NCBI GenBank assembly: GCA_001915925.1
Contig: MNRL01000014.1
Location: forward strand, 206,926-270,925
Source of the DNA: Clostridium sp. CAG:354_28_25
Lineage (GTDB): Bacteria; Bacillota; Clostridia; TANB77; CAG-508
Reading direction: 5' to 3'
DNA: 64,000 nucleotides
Part shown: piece by piece, positions 34,018 through 43,817 of the stretch
Layout of the letters: every line of letters starts with the position of its first letter
Numbering within the stretch: position 1 is the stretch's first letter
The notes under the pieces: generated by a model
What the model was told of the DNA's origin: nothing
Databases searched by the model: none
The model's input: only the letters and a program-made list of their open reading frames with translations
Made by a program: the position numbers and the translations under genes

Positions 34018-36396
34018 ATGAAAAAAAATGAATTAAATTACAAAGATTTAAGAGTAATGTGTAATCCAAACTTTTTTGATTTTGAAACAACAGAAAATTT
34101 AGAACCTATTACTTCTGGAATTGGACAAGAACGTGGCATTAAAGCTTTAGAATTTGGTCTTAATGTAAATGTTAAAGGGTATAATATTTACCTAGAGGGT
34201 CCTAGTGGTGTTGGTAAGACTATGTATACAAAAAATTATTTGGATACAATTGCTAAAAAGAAAAAAGTTCCAAATGATTGGTGCTATATATATAATTTTG
34301 ATAGACCAAATGAACCTATTGCGGTCTCTCTTCCTGCTGGTCAAGGAAAAGAATTTAAAAATACTATGGATACTTTTATTAAAGATATAAAAGTTGATAT
34401 AAAAAATACATTTAATAATGATGATTTTGAAAAAGAAAAAACTATCATTAGACAAGAATTCGAAGAAAAAAGAAATGTTTTAATGGAAAACTTAAATAAA
34501 AAAGCTTTAGAACATGGTTTTTTTGTTAAAAGTGCACAAAATGGTATTTACATGATGCCAGTAATAAATGGTAAAACTATCGAAGAAGAAGAATTTGATA
34601 AATTAGACGAAAGTATAAAAAAAGAATTTGAAGATAAATCTGGAATAGTTCAACAGCAAATAATTGAAGCAATTAGCGAGATTAAAGCAATAGAAAAAGA
34701 AGCAGATAAAAAAATAGAAGAATGGCAATCTAATATCGCCCTACTTACTATAAATGTTCATATAAATAATGTAAAATCAAAATTTAAAAGAAATAAGAAG
34801 ATTACTAAATTTCTAAATGATGTAAAAACTGATATTTTAAAAAATATTTCTGCATTTACAGCAGAACCTAATAATAATCAACCTCAAAATGGCCCAAGAA
34901 TGGAATCTCCTGCACCATGGCTTAATTACAGGGTAAACTTGTTTATAGATAATAGCAATTTAGAAGGTGCACCAGTTATAATGGATTCTAATACTTCTTA
35001 TCCAAATTTATTTGGAAGACTTGAATACGAAAATTACTATGGTGCTTTAAAAACTGATCATACTATGTTAAAACCTGGTTTACTTCACATGGCAAACGGT
35101 GGATATATTATGTTCCAAGCAGATGATATCATACAAAATAGCCTATGCTATGAATCATTAAAAAAGGCACTAAAGGTAAAAGAACTAAATATAGAAAATG
35201 CTTCTGAGCAACATTCTTCTATGGTAATGATTTCTTTAAAACCTGAGCCAATCCCTTTAGATTTAAAGGTTATTATAATTGGTAATAGCAATATTTATCA
35301 TACCCTGCTTGCTGTGGATAATGATTTTAGAAAGTTATTTAAAATAAAAGTTGAATTCGAAGACGATGCTCCTCGTAATTCTGAAAACATGATAAAACTT
35401 GCTAGGTTTGCACATGGATTTTGTGCAAAAGAAGGGTTACCTCAACTAGATAGAACTGGTGTCGCAAGTTTAGTTGATTATGCTACTGTTCTTGCAAATG
35501 ATAAAGAAAAAATTTCTACTAAATTTAATGACTTGTCAGAAATTCTTGGTGAAGCTGCAACTTGGGCAAAACTTAGTCGTTCTAAACTGATTACAGATAA
35601 ATTTATTCATAAAGCTTTAAAAGAAAGAATTGAACGTGTAAAAAAATATGATACTCATTATTTGGAAATGATAAAAGAAAACACTTTATTAATAGATACA
35701 TCTGGAGCTAAAGTTGGACAAATTAATGGACTTACAGTTTTAACTATAGGTGACTATTCTTTTGGAAAACCTACAAAAATAACGGCTAATACTTACGCTG
35801 GAAAACAAGGAATTGTTAATATAGAACGTGAAGTTGACCTTTCTGGCTCTTCTCATTCTAAAGGTGTATTAATACTTACAGGTTATCTAGGACAAAAATT
35901 TGCACAAGATTTTCCTCTTGCTTTAACTGCAAGTGTATGTTTTGAACAATTATATAATGGTGTTGATGGAGATAGTGCTTCTAGTACAGAGCTATACGCC
36001 CTACTTTCTAGTTTGTCTGAAATACCAATAAATCAATCTTTTGCAGTTACAGGTTCTGTAAATCAAAAAGGTGAAATCCAACCTATTGGTGGTGTTAATG
36101 AAAAAATTGAAGGATTTTTCCAAATATGTAAAGACAGAGGCTTAGATGGTAGTCATAGTGTTATAATTCCTGTTCAAAATGTAAGAAATCTTCATTTAGA
36201 TGATGAAGTTGTAGATGCTGTTAAAAATGGATTATTCCACATTTATGCAATTTCTACAATTGATGAAGGTATCGAATTATTAACAGGTGTACCTGCTGGA
36301 ACTAAAGATAAAAATGGAAAGTTCCCTTCTGGAACAATTAATTATCTAGTTTATGAAAAATTAAAAAAATATTCTGGATTAGAAAATAATAAATAA
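34018..36396 (+). CDS. Lon-like ATP-dependent protease (AAA_32 / S16)
   Basis: A 792-residue protease distinct from classical LonA: no N-terminal LAN domain. Residues 1-75 open the ATPase with Walker A GPSGVGKT (61-68); a long coiled-coil insertion spans about 120-275; the Walker B-like GGYIMFQADDI is at 361-371; a helical AAA lid follows. The C-terminal S16 protease has the Ser653/Lys696 dyad (GDSASS and GGVNEKIEGF). Such proteins degrade damaged or regulatory proteins in the cytosol. It is last in the tsaE operon, 20 nt after rimI, with its own ribosome binding site (GAAGGA). No cognate substrate can be read from the locus. Confidence 0.9.
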   Translation: MKKNELNYKDLRVMCNPNFFDFETTENLEPITSGIGQERGIKALEFGLNVNVKGYNIYLEGPSGVGKTMYTKNYLDTIAKKKKVPNDWCYIYNFDRPNEPIAVSLPAGQGKEFKNTMDTFIKDIKVDIKNTFNNDDFEKEKTIIRQEFEEKRNVLMENLNKKALEHGFFVKSAQNGIYMMPVINGKTIEEEEFDKLDESIKKEFEDKSGIVQQQIIEAISEIKAIEKEADKKIEEWQSNIALLTINVHINNVKSKFKRNKKITKFLNDVKTDILKNISAFTAEPNNNQPQNGPRMESPAPWLNYRVNLFIDNSNLEGAPVIMDSNTSYPNLFGRLEYENYYGALKTDHTMLKPGLLHMANGGYIMFQADDIIQNSLCYESLKKALKVKELNIENASEQHSSMVMISLKPEPIPLDLKVIIIGNSNIYHTLLAVDNDFRKLFKIKVEFEDDAPRNSENMIKLARFAHGFCAKEGLPQLDRTGVASLVDYATVLANDKEKISTKFNDLSEILGEAATWAKLSRSKLITDKFIHKALKERIERVKKYDTHYLEMIKENTLLIDTSGAKVGQINGLTVLTIGDYSFGKPTKITANTYAGKQGIVNIEREVDLSGSSHSKGVLILTGYLGQKFAQDFPLALTASVCFEQLYNGVDGDSASSTELYALLSSLSEIPINQSFAVTGSVNQKGEIQPIGGVNEKIEGFFQICKDRGLDGSHSVIIPVQNVRNLHLDDEVVDAVKNGLFHIYAISTIDEGIELLTGVPAGTKDKNGKFPSGTINYLVYEKLKKYSGLENNK

Positions 36397-36403
36397 ATTT
36401 ATA

Positions 36404-36438
36404 AAAACACTTGATTTTATTATCAAGTGTTTTTCTTA
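36404..36438. terminator. Bidirectional terminator between convergent genes
   Basis: AAAAACACTTGAT / ATCAAGTGTTTTT with a 6-nt loop. It ends the plus-strand Lon-like gene and overlaps the last codons of the minus-strand gene that stops at 36423, so both converge on the same hairpin. Confidence 0.88.
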
Positions 36439-36872
36439 TGGAATAATTTATTTATAAATTTTATAATTTTTTGAATTATACTTTCTTTTTGAACTTTTAT
36501 TGGTAAATTTTGTATTACTTGCTGTTTTTCTCTCTCTTTAAATATTTTTTCTGGATTATATTTCTCTTTCATCTCTTCTCTATATTTCTTCTCATTTTCG
36601 TCATAGATTTGTTCTAGTTCTTTCTTCTCTTCTTCATCTTCGCACAAATATTTTAAGTAAATCATTGCAATTAAATTCCATGTTTCTTCTTGTAAATTTT
36701 GTTTTTCTATAGGAATATCCATTGACAATTTTTTTGTAGTCTCTTTATCTTTTTCATCTTTAAAATATTGTTTTAATTTACTCGGAATTTTCTCTTTTTC
36801 TGCTCTTGGCAACAATTCTATAAAACTATCTATTTCTGCATATGCAATTCTCGTACTTTTAGTTATCTCCAT
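36423..36872 (-). CDS. Small helical partner protein, family shared with 61987-62406
   Basis: A 149-residue, highly charged helical protein. It is clearly paralogous to the gene at 61987: both have an acidic N-terminal helix, a shared centre (LPxEEQN-like IPIEKQNLQEETWNLIAMIYLKYLC), EEEKKEL, KEKYNPEKIFK and a basic, amphipathic C-terminus (IIQKIIKFINKLFHKK). The C-terminal helix might bind membrane or a partner. Its start overlaps the end of the zinc-peptidase-like gene by 14 nt, implying tight coupling. I recognise no named family; a chaperone, immunity or targeting subunit for the upstream protein is possible. Confidence 0.72.
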   Translation of the reverse strand: MEITKSTRIAYAEIDSFIELLPRAEKEKIPSKLKQYFKDEKDKETTKKLSMDIPIEKQNLQEETWNLIAMIYLKYLCEDEEEKKELEQIYDENEKKYREEMKEKYNPEKIFKEREKQQVIQNLPIKVQKESIIQKIIKFINKLFHKKNT

Positions 36873-39165
36873 ATTCTTGTCCCTTTTTCCCCGTATTTTT
36901 CATTATTAAACCTCTTTTAAATAATTCTCTTTGCTTTATAAGTTCTACTTGTTTTTGCATGCCGGAAGTTCTTGCTCTTGTTTTGGTTCCATCTACAGCA
37001 CTCCTTAAAAATTCATTGCCGGCTTCTTCCCTACCAACTAATATTCCAATATTTTCTTTTGAAGTCGCTTTATCTACTGTACTATTTAAATTCTCTAAAT
37101 CATCATTTAAACGTTTATGCAATGCCTCTACATTTTTTTCATTATTTTCTCTTTGTCTTTCTTGTAATAACTGTTTCATATCTGTAACTAGAGCATATTT
37201 TTGTCTATCATATAATTGTTGATTCGCTGTACCTGCTGGAATCATATGTGCTTCGAATGTTGTATCAATTAATTTCTCACTCATATCTGCAAAGGCTGTC
37301 CCTTGTTTATCTATTCCAGGTATTAACTTTTTAGTATCTATATAATCTTGTATAAACTCATCAATATTTATACTTCTTTTAGTGCCACTAATTCTTGCTG
37401 TACTTATTACATCTTGCTCTTTTGACATGTCATGCGAATATGAACCAAGTTCTATACCTTCTTCAATTACTTTGAAAGTAACACTATTTAAAGTATCCTC
37501 ATATATTGATTGCATTCCTACTATAAATCTAGAATCGACCTTTCCATTAGATATTTCTATTCCTTGTGTTTTAGTATTAATTACTACATCCAATAATTTT
37601 TCACCTAACATAATAATTCCATAAGATGTCGTCTCTGGATTGCCCGTTTCATTGTTTTTGTATGTAAATAGCTTAAATCCAGAAGACTCACTAGAGTAAT
37701 CATTCAAAGATAATCTACTTAGCCTTCCCCCTTCTGTATCTATTACTACTAAAAATTGTTTATCATCATTAAATTCTACAAAAGTATTTAAATTTTCTAA
37801 TCCATCTATATGAACTTTCTTAAATGTTGGCATTTCCAAATCATATTCATATTGTTGTTCTAATTGTGAAAGATTTTCTATAGTTCTTGCAAAAGTTTGT
37901 GCATTTCCTAATATCTCTAATGCATTCTTAGTTTTTAAATTTCCACCTATTCTCTTTAGTGTGTCTACGACCTCTTCATTTGAAAATTCTGTTGTTGCAG
38001 CTTGTATATCTGCTATTTTTCTCATCGTAGTAAAAAAATCCTTGCACTCATCTTTATACAAAAATGTAACTACTAATTTTCCAGTTGCATTTTCATTTAA
38101 TGTTCTATATGGTTCTTCCACTTCTTGATTTATATATGTTTCTTCAATAGATAAATATCTACCTAAACTTCTTCTAGCAATTTTCGAGTCGATATCTTCT
38201 GTAATTTTAGCTACAATTTGTCTTTTTTCTTCTTCTGATTTGTTAAAAATAAGGTGACTATTTTGAATCATTTTTTCAATTATATTTTTCCTAATAAATC
38301 CGTATTGCTCATATATTTCTTTATAGTCTTTTCTATTTGTATCTAAAATTTTTAAATATCTAAGTATCTCTACTTGTTCATCAATAAACTTATTAAAATC
38401 TATTCTATCTGCTTTAATATGTTTAAATCGTGTAATTTGTTCTTGTTTATATATATAATAAAAACTAAGTAATCCACTTATTCCATCTTTCAAATTTTGA
38501 TCTGCTGTTTTTAATTCTTGTGCTGTTGCCCTTTTTTGACTATATATAATAGAATGATAGTTTTCTAAGTTTATATCTAGATTCTCTCCTATTTTCATCA
38601 TTATTTGGAACAAATGATTCTCTGCTCCTTTAGCCAAATGAAAATAAAACTTATCACCTTGTTTCGAAAAATAATCTTTTAATATAATATTTCCAAACAT
38701 AGAATATGCTAAAAAAACCATTTCAACATTTTTTGGATAACTGTATTCTGTTCTATTATACATCGCTTTTTTACAAAATTCTGTTATTCCCTCTCCCCAA
38801 AATCGGTTAAATCCTCCAAGACCATCTACTATAGAATGAAATATCTCATGAGCATTTGTATCTTTATTGTCACCTACACCTTTTCTTAATACTATATTTT
38901 CTTTTTGGGTTGGATTCAAGGGTTGCACATGATAACCTGCAACCCATCTATTATTTTTTAAATATTCATCTTCATTCTCAGTTAACGCTTTAAATATGAT
39001 ATCTCTAATTCCAATAGTTAGATTTTGTTTATCTACCCATTTTATAAATCCAGTTCTTCCTAAATAATTATAAATATCATAATAGCATTCATACACAATT
39101 TGTCTAATGTCTGCTTGTATATCTTTATTTAAGTTTAAATTTCTTTCTATCTCTGAAAAATTCAT
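36859..39165 (-). CDS. Large protein with zinc-peptidase-like HExxH domain, function unknown
   Basis: A 768-residue protein without a signal peptide or membrane helix. Near the N-terminus it has HEIFH (106-110) followed by FWGEGITEF (123-130), a pattern of gluzincin metallopeptidases where Glu in the second motif is the third zinc ligand. The middle is helical (about 180-340) and the C-terminal half mixes strand-rich segments with coiled coil (about 640-740). I recognise no named family for the whole. It is followed, with overlap, by a small helical protein whose paralogue accompanies the transglutaminase-like gene at 62403. A cytosolic peptidase, or an effector with its partner, are both possible. 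Confidence 0.7.
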   Translation of the reverse strand: MNFSEIERNLNLNKDIQADIRQIVYECYYDIYNYLGRTGFIKWVDKQNLTIGIRDIIFKALTENEDEYLKNNRWVAGYHVQPLNPTQKENIVLRKGVGDNKDTNAHEIFHSIVDGLGGFNRFWGEGITEFCKKAMYNRTEYSYPKNVEMVFLAYSMFGNIILKDYFSKQGDKFYFHLAKGAENHLFQIMMKIGENLDINLENYHSIIYSQKRATAQELKTADQNLKDGISGLLSFYYIYKQEQITRFKHIKADRIDFNKFIDEQVEILRYLKILDTNRKDYKEIYEQYGFIRKNIIEKMIQNSHLIFNKSEEEKRQIVAKITEDIDSKIARRSLGRYLSIEETYINQEVEEPYRTLNENATGKLVVTFLYKDECKDFFTTMRKIADIQAATTEFSNEEVVDTLKRIGGNLKTKNALEILGNAQTFARTIENLSQLEQQYEYDLEMPTFKKVHIDGLENLNTFVEFNDDKQFLVVIDTEGGRLSRLSLNDYSSESSGFKLFTYKNNETGNPETTSYGIIMLGEKLLDVVINTKTQGIEISNGKVDSRFIVGMQSIYEDTLNSVTFKVIEEGIELGSYSHDMSKEQDVISTARISGTKRSINIDEFIQDYIDTKKLIPGIDKQGTAFADMSEKLIDTTFEAHMIPAGTANQQLYDRQKYALVTDMKQLLQERQRENNEKNVEALHKRLNDDLENLNSTVDKATSKENIGILVGREEAGNEFLRSAVDGTKTRARTSGMQKQVELIKQRELFKRGLIMKNTGKKGQEYGDN

Positions 39166-39200
39166 ACAATATTCCTATCTCTTTATTTTCCTTTTGTATA

Positions 39201-41831
39201 TTACTCTTCTTCATTTATTGCTGCTTGAGCTGCTGCAAGTTTTGCAATTGGCACTCTATATGGAGAGCAAGATACATAATCTAAACCAAGTGCATTACAA
39301 AATTCTACAGAAGCAGGATTTCCACCATGCTCACCACAAATTCCAATTTTTAAATCTGGTCTTGTTTTTCTTCCTAGCTCAACTGCTATTTTCATTAATT
39401 TACCTACACCTTTTTTATCTATTGTAGCAAATGGATCAAAATCATAAATGTTTTTAGAATAATATTCATTTAAGAACTTACCTGCATCGTCTCTACTAAA
39501 TCCAAATGTCATCTGTGTTAAGTCATTCGTTCCAAATGAGAAAAACTCTGCTTCTTTAGCTATTTCATCAGCGGTTAATGCTGCTCTTGGAATTTCTATC
39601 ATTGTTCCTACATGATATCTCATTTCTATATTTGCTTCTTCCAAAATTTTATCTGCTGTTTCTGTAACTATTGCTTTTACATATTTCATTTCTTTATATT
39701 CCCCAACTAAAGGAATCATTATTTCTGGAATTACATTCATTCCTTCTTTATTAACATTTATTGCAGCTTCTATAATTGCCCTTGTTTGCATTTGAGCTAT
39801 TTCTGGATATGTTACATCTAATCTACAACCTCTATGTCCCATCATTGGGTTAAATTCGTGTAACTTTTGGATTGTTTCCCTTATCTTTTCTTCTTTTATA
39901 TTCATTTCTTTTGCTAGGTCATATATATCTTTATCTGTTTTAGGTAAAAATTCATGTAATGGTGGATCTAATAATCTAATTGTTACTGTATATCCATTCA
40001 TTGCTTTATATAATTCCTCAAAATCTGCTCGTTGCATAGGTAATAATTTTGCTAATGCAACTTTCCTTTGTTCTACTGTTTCGGAAAGAATCATTTCTCT
40101 TATTGCTTTTACTCTTTCTGGTGCAAAAAACATATGCTCTGTTCTACATAAACCAATTCCTTCTGCTCCAAATTCATAGGCTTGTTTTGCATCTCTTGGA
40201 GTATCTGCATTTGCTCTAACTTTTAATTTTCTATATTGATCTGCCCAGTTCATAAGTTCTGCAAAATTTCCAGAAACAGTTGCAGGTACAGTATCTATTT
40301 TTCCATCATATACATTTCCAGTTGAACCATCTAAAGATATATAGTCACCTTCCATATATTCTGCGCCATCTGGTAATTCGAAATATCCTTCTTCTTCGTT
40401 TACAACTATGTTAGAACATCCTGCTACACAGCAAGTTCCCATTCCTCTTGCAACAACTGCAGCATGTGATGTCATTCCTCCTCTTACAGTTAATATTCCT
40501 TTGCACACATTCATACCGTCAATATCATTTGCAGATGTTTCTAAACGTACTAATATTAATTCTTTTTCTCCTGCTTCGTGTAATTGTACTGCTTTTTCTG
40601 CACTAAACACAACTTTTCCTGTTGCAGCTCCTGGTGATGCTGCTAACCCTTGTGCTATTTGTCTTGCATATTTTAATTTTTCTTTATCAAAATTAGGATG
40701 CAATAATTGTTCTAATTGTTTTGGCTCTACTCTTAAGACTGCTTTTCTTTCGTCTATTAACCCTTCTTTTACTAAATCTACAGCAACTTGCAAAGCTGCT
40801 TGTGCAGTTCTTTTTCCATTCCTTGTTTGTAGAATATATAAATTTCCATGTTCTATTGTAAATTCTAAGTCTTGCATATCTTTATAATGCTTCTCTAACT
40901 TTTTAGCACTTCTTACAAACTCATTATATACATCTGCATTAAGTTCTGCTAATTTATCTATTGTCATAGGAGTTCTTATTCCTGCTACTACATCTTCTCC
41001 TTGTGCATTCATAAGAAATTCCCCATATATTTTGTTTTCTCCTGTTGCTGGATTTCTAGAAAATGCTACACCTGTACCACAGTCATCTCCCATATTTCCA
41101 AATACCATCATCTGAATATTTACAGCTGTTCCCCAATCTCCTGGTATATCATTTAATCTTCTATATTTAATTGCTCTAGGATTGTTCCAAGATTTAAATA
41201 CAGCTTCTATACATTCTAATAGTAAAGCCTTTACATCTTGTGGGAATGCTGAACCAGTTTGGTTATAATATATTCCTTTAAATACTTTTACTAAATCTTC
41301 TAGGTCATTTGCATCCATATCTATATCTTGAGCAAGACCTCTTTGCATTTTTTTAGTATCTATGGCTTTTTCATAAACACTGTTAGGAATTCCTTTTACT
41401 ACATCACTATACATTTGTATAAATCTTCTATAACTGTCATATGCAAATCTTCTATTTTTTGCAGCTAATGTTTTAACTGTTGCATCATTAATTCCTAAAT
41501 TTAATATTGTATCCATCATTCCTGGCATAGAAACTCTAGCTCCAGAACGAACAGAAACTAATAATGGTTTTTGAACATCTCCAAACTTTTTGCCAGACAT
41601 TTCTTCTAGTTTACCTAGAGCTTTTTCTATTTGGCTTATTATATCTTCTGATATTTTTTCTCCGTCTTCATAATATTTATTACAACATTCTGCAGATATC
41701 GTAAAACCTTGTGGAATTGGTAGCCCCAAATTTGTCATTTCTGCCAAATTAGCACCTTTTCCTCCAAGAATATCTTTCATTTTTGCATTTCCTTCTTGAA
41801 ATAAATATACATATTTCTTGTTCTCTTCCAT
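39201..41831 (-). CDS. ppdK: Pyruvate, phosphate dikinase
   Basis: An 876-residue enzyme of typical length. Domains: N-terminal nucleotide-binding (KDILGGKGANLAEM, VSVRSGARVSMPGMMDTILNLG), central swivelling phospho-His domain (GGMTSHAAVVARGMGTCCVAGC, catalytic His), and C-terminal PEP/pyruvate barrel (GIGLCRTEHMFF, GHRGCRL, EIPRAALTADEIA, FSFGTNDLTQMTFGFSRDD, ICGEHGG). It interconverts PEP, AMP and PPi with pyruvate, ATP and Pi. In anaerobic Clostridia it serves glycolysis in place of, or beside, pyruvate kinase, following enolase. No regulatory kinase gene is adjacent. Confidence 0.98.
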   Translation of the reverse strand: MEENKKYVYLFQEGNAKMKDILGGKGANLAEMTNLGLPIPQGFTISAECCNKYYEDGEKISEDIISQIEKALGKLEEMSGKKFGDVQKPLLVSVRSGARVSMPGMMDTILNLGINDATVKTLAAKNRRFAYDSYRRFIQMYSDVVKGIPNSVYEKAIDTKKMQRGLAQDIDMDANDLEDLVKVFKGIYYNQTGSAFPQDVKALLLECIEAVFKSWNNPRAIKYRRLNDIPGDWGTAVNIQMMVFGNMGDDCGTGVAFSRNPATGENKIYGEFLMNAQGEDVVAGIRTPMTIDKLAELNADVYNEFVRSAKKLEKHYKDMQDLEFTIEHGNLYILQTRNGKRTAQAALQVAVDLVKEGLIDERKAVLRVEPKQLEQLLHPNFDKEKLKYARQIAQGLAASPGAATGKVVFSAEKAVQLHEAGEKELILVRLETSANDIDGMNVCKGILTVRGGMTSHAAVVARGMGTCCVAGCSNIVVNEEEGYFELPDGAEYMEGDYISLDGSTGNVYDGKIDTVPATVSGNFAELMNWADQYRKLKVRANADTPRDAKQAYEFGAEGIGLCRTEHMFFAPERVKAIREMILSETVEQRKVALAKLLPMQRADFEELYKAMNGYTVTIRLLDPPLHEFLPKTDKDIYDLAKEMNIKEEKIRETIQKLHEFNPMMGHRGCRLDVTYPEIAQMQTRAIIEAAINVNKEGMNVIPEIMIPLVGEYKEMKYVKAIVTETADKILEEANIEMRYHVGTMIEIPRAALTADEIAKEAEFFSFGTNDLTQMTFGFSRDDAGKFLNEYYSKNIYDFDPFATIDKKGVGKLMKIAVELGRKTRPDLKIGICGEHGGNPASVEFCNALGLDYVSCSPYRVPIAKLAAAQAAINEEE

Positions 41832-41897
41832 GTATCTTCTCTCCTTTTTCTTTTGAATACTCGGTTTTTGGATGGTTTTGTGGACGGTCCGGGTTTT

Positions 41898-41952
41898 AGG
41901 GACGGTGTTAAAATCCCTCTTTGTTTTTTATAGGGATTTAAGGAACGTCCCT
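41898..41952. repeat. Dispersed palindromic repeat, copy 2
   Basis: An imperfect 55-bp palindrome: AGGGACG ... AATCCCT and AGGGATTTAA ... CGTCCCT, between ppdK and the small gene at 41928, overlapping that gene's 3' end. It belongs to the GGGACGG family. Confidence 0.65.
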
Positions 41953-42140
41953 TTTTTCCCTTTTTCCCTTATTTTTATTTCTTGTGGAATTACTATTTTA
42001 GATATATTTATGCTTTTTGGTTTAAATAATTCGTCTAACTGTTTTTCAAGATAATACTCTCTATAAAAAAATATTCTTGTAAGTAATTTTCTAATTTTTT
42101 CAATTTTACTATCTTTTCTTACAATTAAACTTGTCTCCAC
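41928..42140 (-). CDS. Small basic protein of unknown function
   Basis: A 70-residue protein, rich in Lys, Arg and Ile, with a helical core (KIEKIRKLLTRIFFYREYYLEKQLDELFK) and a strand-like tail (ISKIVIPQEIKI). It is not recognised. A GTG start at 42140 is preceded by AGAGGTG at good spacing, which supports it being a gene; against it, its last codons read through a dispersed palindrome, so the original C-terminus may have been altered by the repeat. Confidence 0.45.
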   Translation of the reverse strand: METSLIVRKDSKIEKIRKLLTRIFFYREYYLEKQLDELFKPKSINISKIVIPQEIKIREKGKKGTFLKSL

Positions 42141-42189
42141 TTTTTCACCTCTTTGATTTTTTCTACTAAAATATTATCATAAAATAATA

Positions 42190-42240
42190 AAAATGTAAAA
42201 AAAAGTGATGTATTTTTTAAAATTTTTTTACATCACTTTT
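42190..42240 (-). terminator. Terminator after glyS
   Basis: Stem AAAAGTGATGTA / TACATCACTTTT with an AT loop, followed on the minus strand by TTTTTACATTTTT. A copy of the dispersed palindrome lies between it and the glyS stop. Confidence 0.85.
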
Positions 42241-42260
42241 ATTTTTTTGAATATGGATTC

Positions 42261-42282
42261 TAGGAACGTCCCTAAATCCCTA
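42261..42282. repeat. Dispersed repeat, copy 3 (half unit)
   Basis: TAGGAACGTCCCT followed by AAATCCCTA, immediately after the glyS stop. It matches one arm of the copy at 41898. Confidence 0.6.
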
Positions 42283-42290
42283 GGTATATC

Positions 42291-43673
42291 CTAAAATTCT
42301 ACTTTTTCAGCAATCCAATTTTCTAATTCATCAATATTTACTCTTACTTGTTCCATAGTATCTCTATCTCTTATTGTTACACAATTATCTTCTAATGTAT
42401 CAAAATCTATTGTTACGCAATAAGGAGTTCCAATCTCGTCTTCTCTTCTATATCTCTTTCCTATACTTCCTGCTTCATCATAATCACACATAAATTTCTT
42501 TGATAAATTTGTATATACTTCTTCAGCTTTTTCAGATAATTTTTTAGATAATGGAAGAACTGCAACCTTATATGGCGCTAAAGCTGGATGTAAATGCAAT
42601 ACTGTTCTTACATCTCCTTCTGCGATTTCTTCTTCCTCATATGCATTACATAAGAAAGCTAATAATACTCTGTCTGCTCCTAATGATGGTTCTATAACAT
42701 ATGGTACATATTTTTCTCCTGTTTCTTGATCTAAGTATGACATATCTTGGTTTGAATGGTTCATATGTTGTGTTAAGTCATAATCTGTTCTATCTGCAAT
42801 ACCCCATAATTCTCCCCATCCAAATGGAAATGCAAATTCTATATCTGTTGTTGCTTTGCTATAGAATACCAATTCCTCTTTTGAATGATCTCTTAAACGT
42901 ATATTTTCTTTCTTCATTCCTAGGCTTAATAACCAGTTTTCACAATAGTCTTTCCAATATTTATGCCATTCTAAATCTGTACCTGGTTTACAGAAAAATT
43001 CTAATTCCATTTGTTCAAATTCTCTTGTTCTAAATATAAAATTCCCTGGTGTAATTTCATTTCTAAATGCTTTACCTATTTGTGCAATACCCATTGGCAT
43101 TTTCTTTCTAGATGTTCTTAATACATTTTTAAAATCTACAAATATACCTTGTGCTGTTTCTGGTCTTAGATATATCTCTGCTGTTTTATCCTCTGTAACA
43201 CCTTGGAATGTTTTAAACATTAAATTAAATTTACGTATATCTGTAAAATTTGTTTTTCCACAATTAGGGCATGGTATTTTATTTTCATTAATAAAGTTTA
43301 TTAATTGTTCATCTGTCATACCATCTGCAATCATGTCTTTTCCTTGTTCGTGTGCCCATTCTTCTATTAATTTATCTGCTCTGTGTCTTGTTTTACATTC
43401 CTTACAATCAATTAATGGATCTGAAAATCCTCCAACATGACCTGAAGCAACCCATGTTTCTGGATTCATTAATATTGCTGCATCTAATCCTACAATATTT
43501 GGTTGCTCTTGAATGAATTTCTTTCTCCACGCAGCTTTAATATTATTTTTTAATTCGTTTCCTAAAGGACCATAATCCCAAGTATTTGCAAGTCCTCCAT
43601 AAATTTCTGAACCCGGATATACATATCCTCTTGATTTGCATAATGCTACGATTTTTTCCATTGAATCTACCAT
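42291..43673 (-). CDS. glyS: Glycyl-tRNA synthetase (single-chain, alpha2 type)
   Basis: A 460-residue class II synthetase of the eukaryote-like alpha2 type, not the bacterial GlyQ+GlyS tetramer. Motifs: SRGYVYPGSEIYGGLANTWDYGPLG, a zinc-binding insertion with CKEC and CPNCGKTNF, motif 2 FRNEITPGNFIFRTREFEQMELEFF, motif 3 EPSLGADRVLLAFL, and a C-terminal anticodon domain with DYDEAGSIGKRYRREDEIGTPYCVTIDFDTLEDNCVTIRDRDT. It charges tRNA-Gly, three copies of which are in this window. A T-box leader at 43818-44030 makes its expression depend on uncharged tRNA-Gly. AGGAGG precedes the start. Confidence 0.97.
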   Translation of the reverse strand: MVDSMEKIVALCKSRGYVYPGSEIYGGLANTWDYGPLGNELKNNIKAAWRKKFIQEQPNIVGLDAAILMNPETWVASGHVGGFSDPLIDCKECKTRHRADKLIEEWAHEQGKDMIADGMTDEQLINFINENKIPCPNCGKTNFTDIRKFNLMFKTFQGVTEDKTAEIYLRPETAQGIFVDFKNVLRTSRKKMPMGIAQIGKAFRNEITPGNFIFRTREFEQMELEFFCKPGTDLEWHKYWKDYCENWLLSLGMKKENIRLRDHSKEELVFYSKATTDIEFAFPFGWGELWGIADRTDYDLTQHMNHSNQDMSYLDQETGEKYVPYVIEPSLGADRVLLAFLCNAYEEEEIAEGDVRTVLHLHPALAPYKVAVLPLSKKLSEKAEEVYTNLSKKFMCDYDEAGSIGKRYRREDEIGTPYCVTIDFDTLEDNCVTIRDRDTMEQVRVNIDELENWIAEKVEF

Positions 43674-43690
43674 AATAAAAACCTCCTATC

Positions 43691-43722
43691 GGGATAAGGG
43701 GACGGTCTTTTTTTCCCTATCC
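43691..43722. repeat. Dispersed palindromic repeat, copy 4
   Basis: GGGATAAGGGGACGG ... CCCTATCC, just upstream of the glyS ribosome binding site. It is a GGGACGG-family unit with different outer arms. Confidence 0.6.
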
Positions 43723-43723
43723 T

Positions 43724-43765
43724 AAAAAATAAAACTACTTAAGTACGAAAGTAATAAGCAGTTTT
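43724..43765 (-). terminator. Second hairpin with T run between T-box and glyS
   Basis: An 11-bp stem, AAAACTGCTTA / TAAGTAGTTTT (one G-T pair), followed on the minus strand by TATTTTTTAGG. It lies downstream of the T-box terminator and would have to be read through to express glyS. Confidence 0.6.
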
Positions 43766-43783
43766 TTATTTTTTATATTTGTA

Positions 43784-43816
43784 ATAGGGATTTTTGGACC
43801 GTCCTCCAATCCCTAT
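43784..43816. repeat. Dispersed palindromic repeat, copy 5
   Basis: ATAGGGATT ... AATCCCTAT with GGACCGTCC inside, in the glyS leader between the T-box terminator and the second hairpin. Confidence 0.6.
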
Positions 43817-43817
43817 C

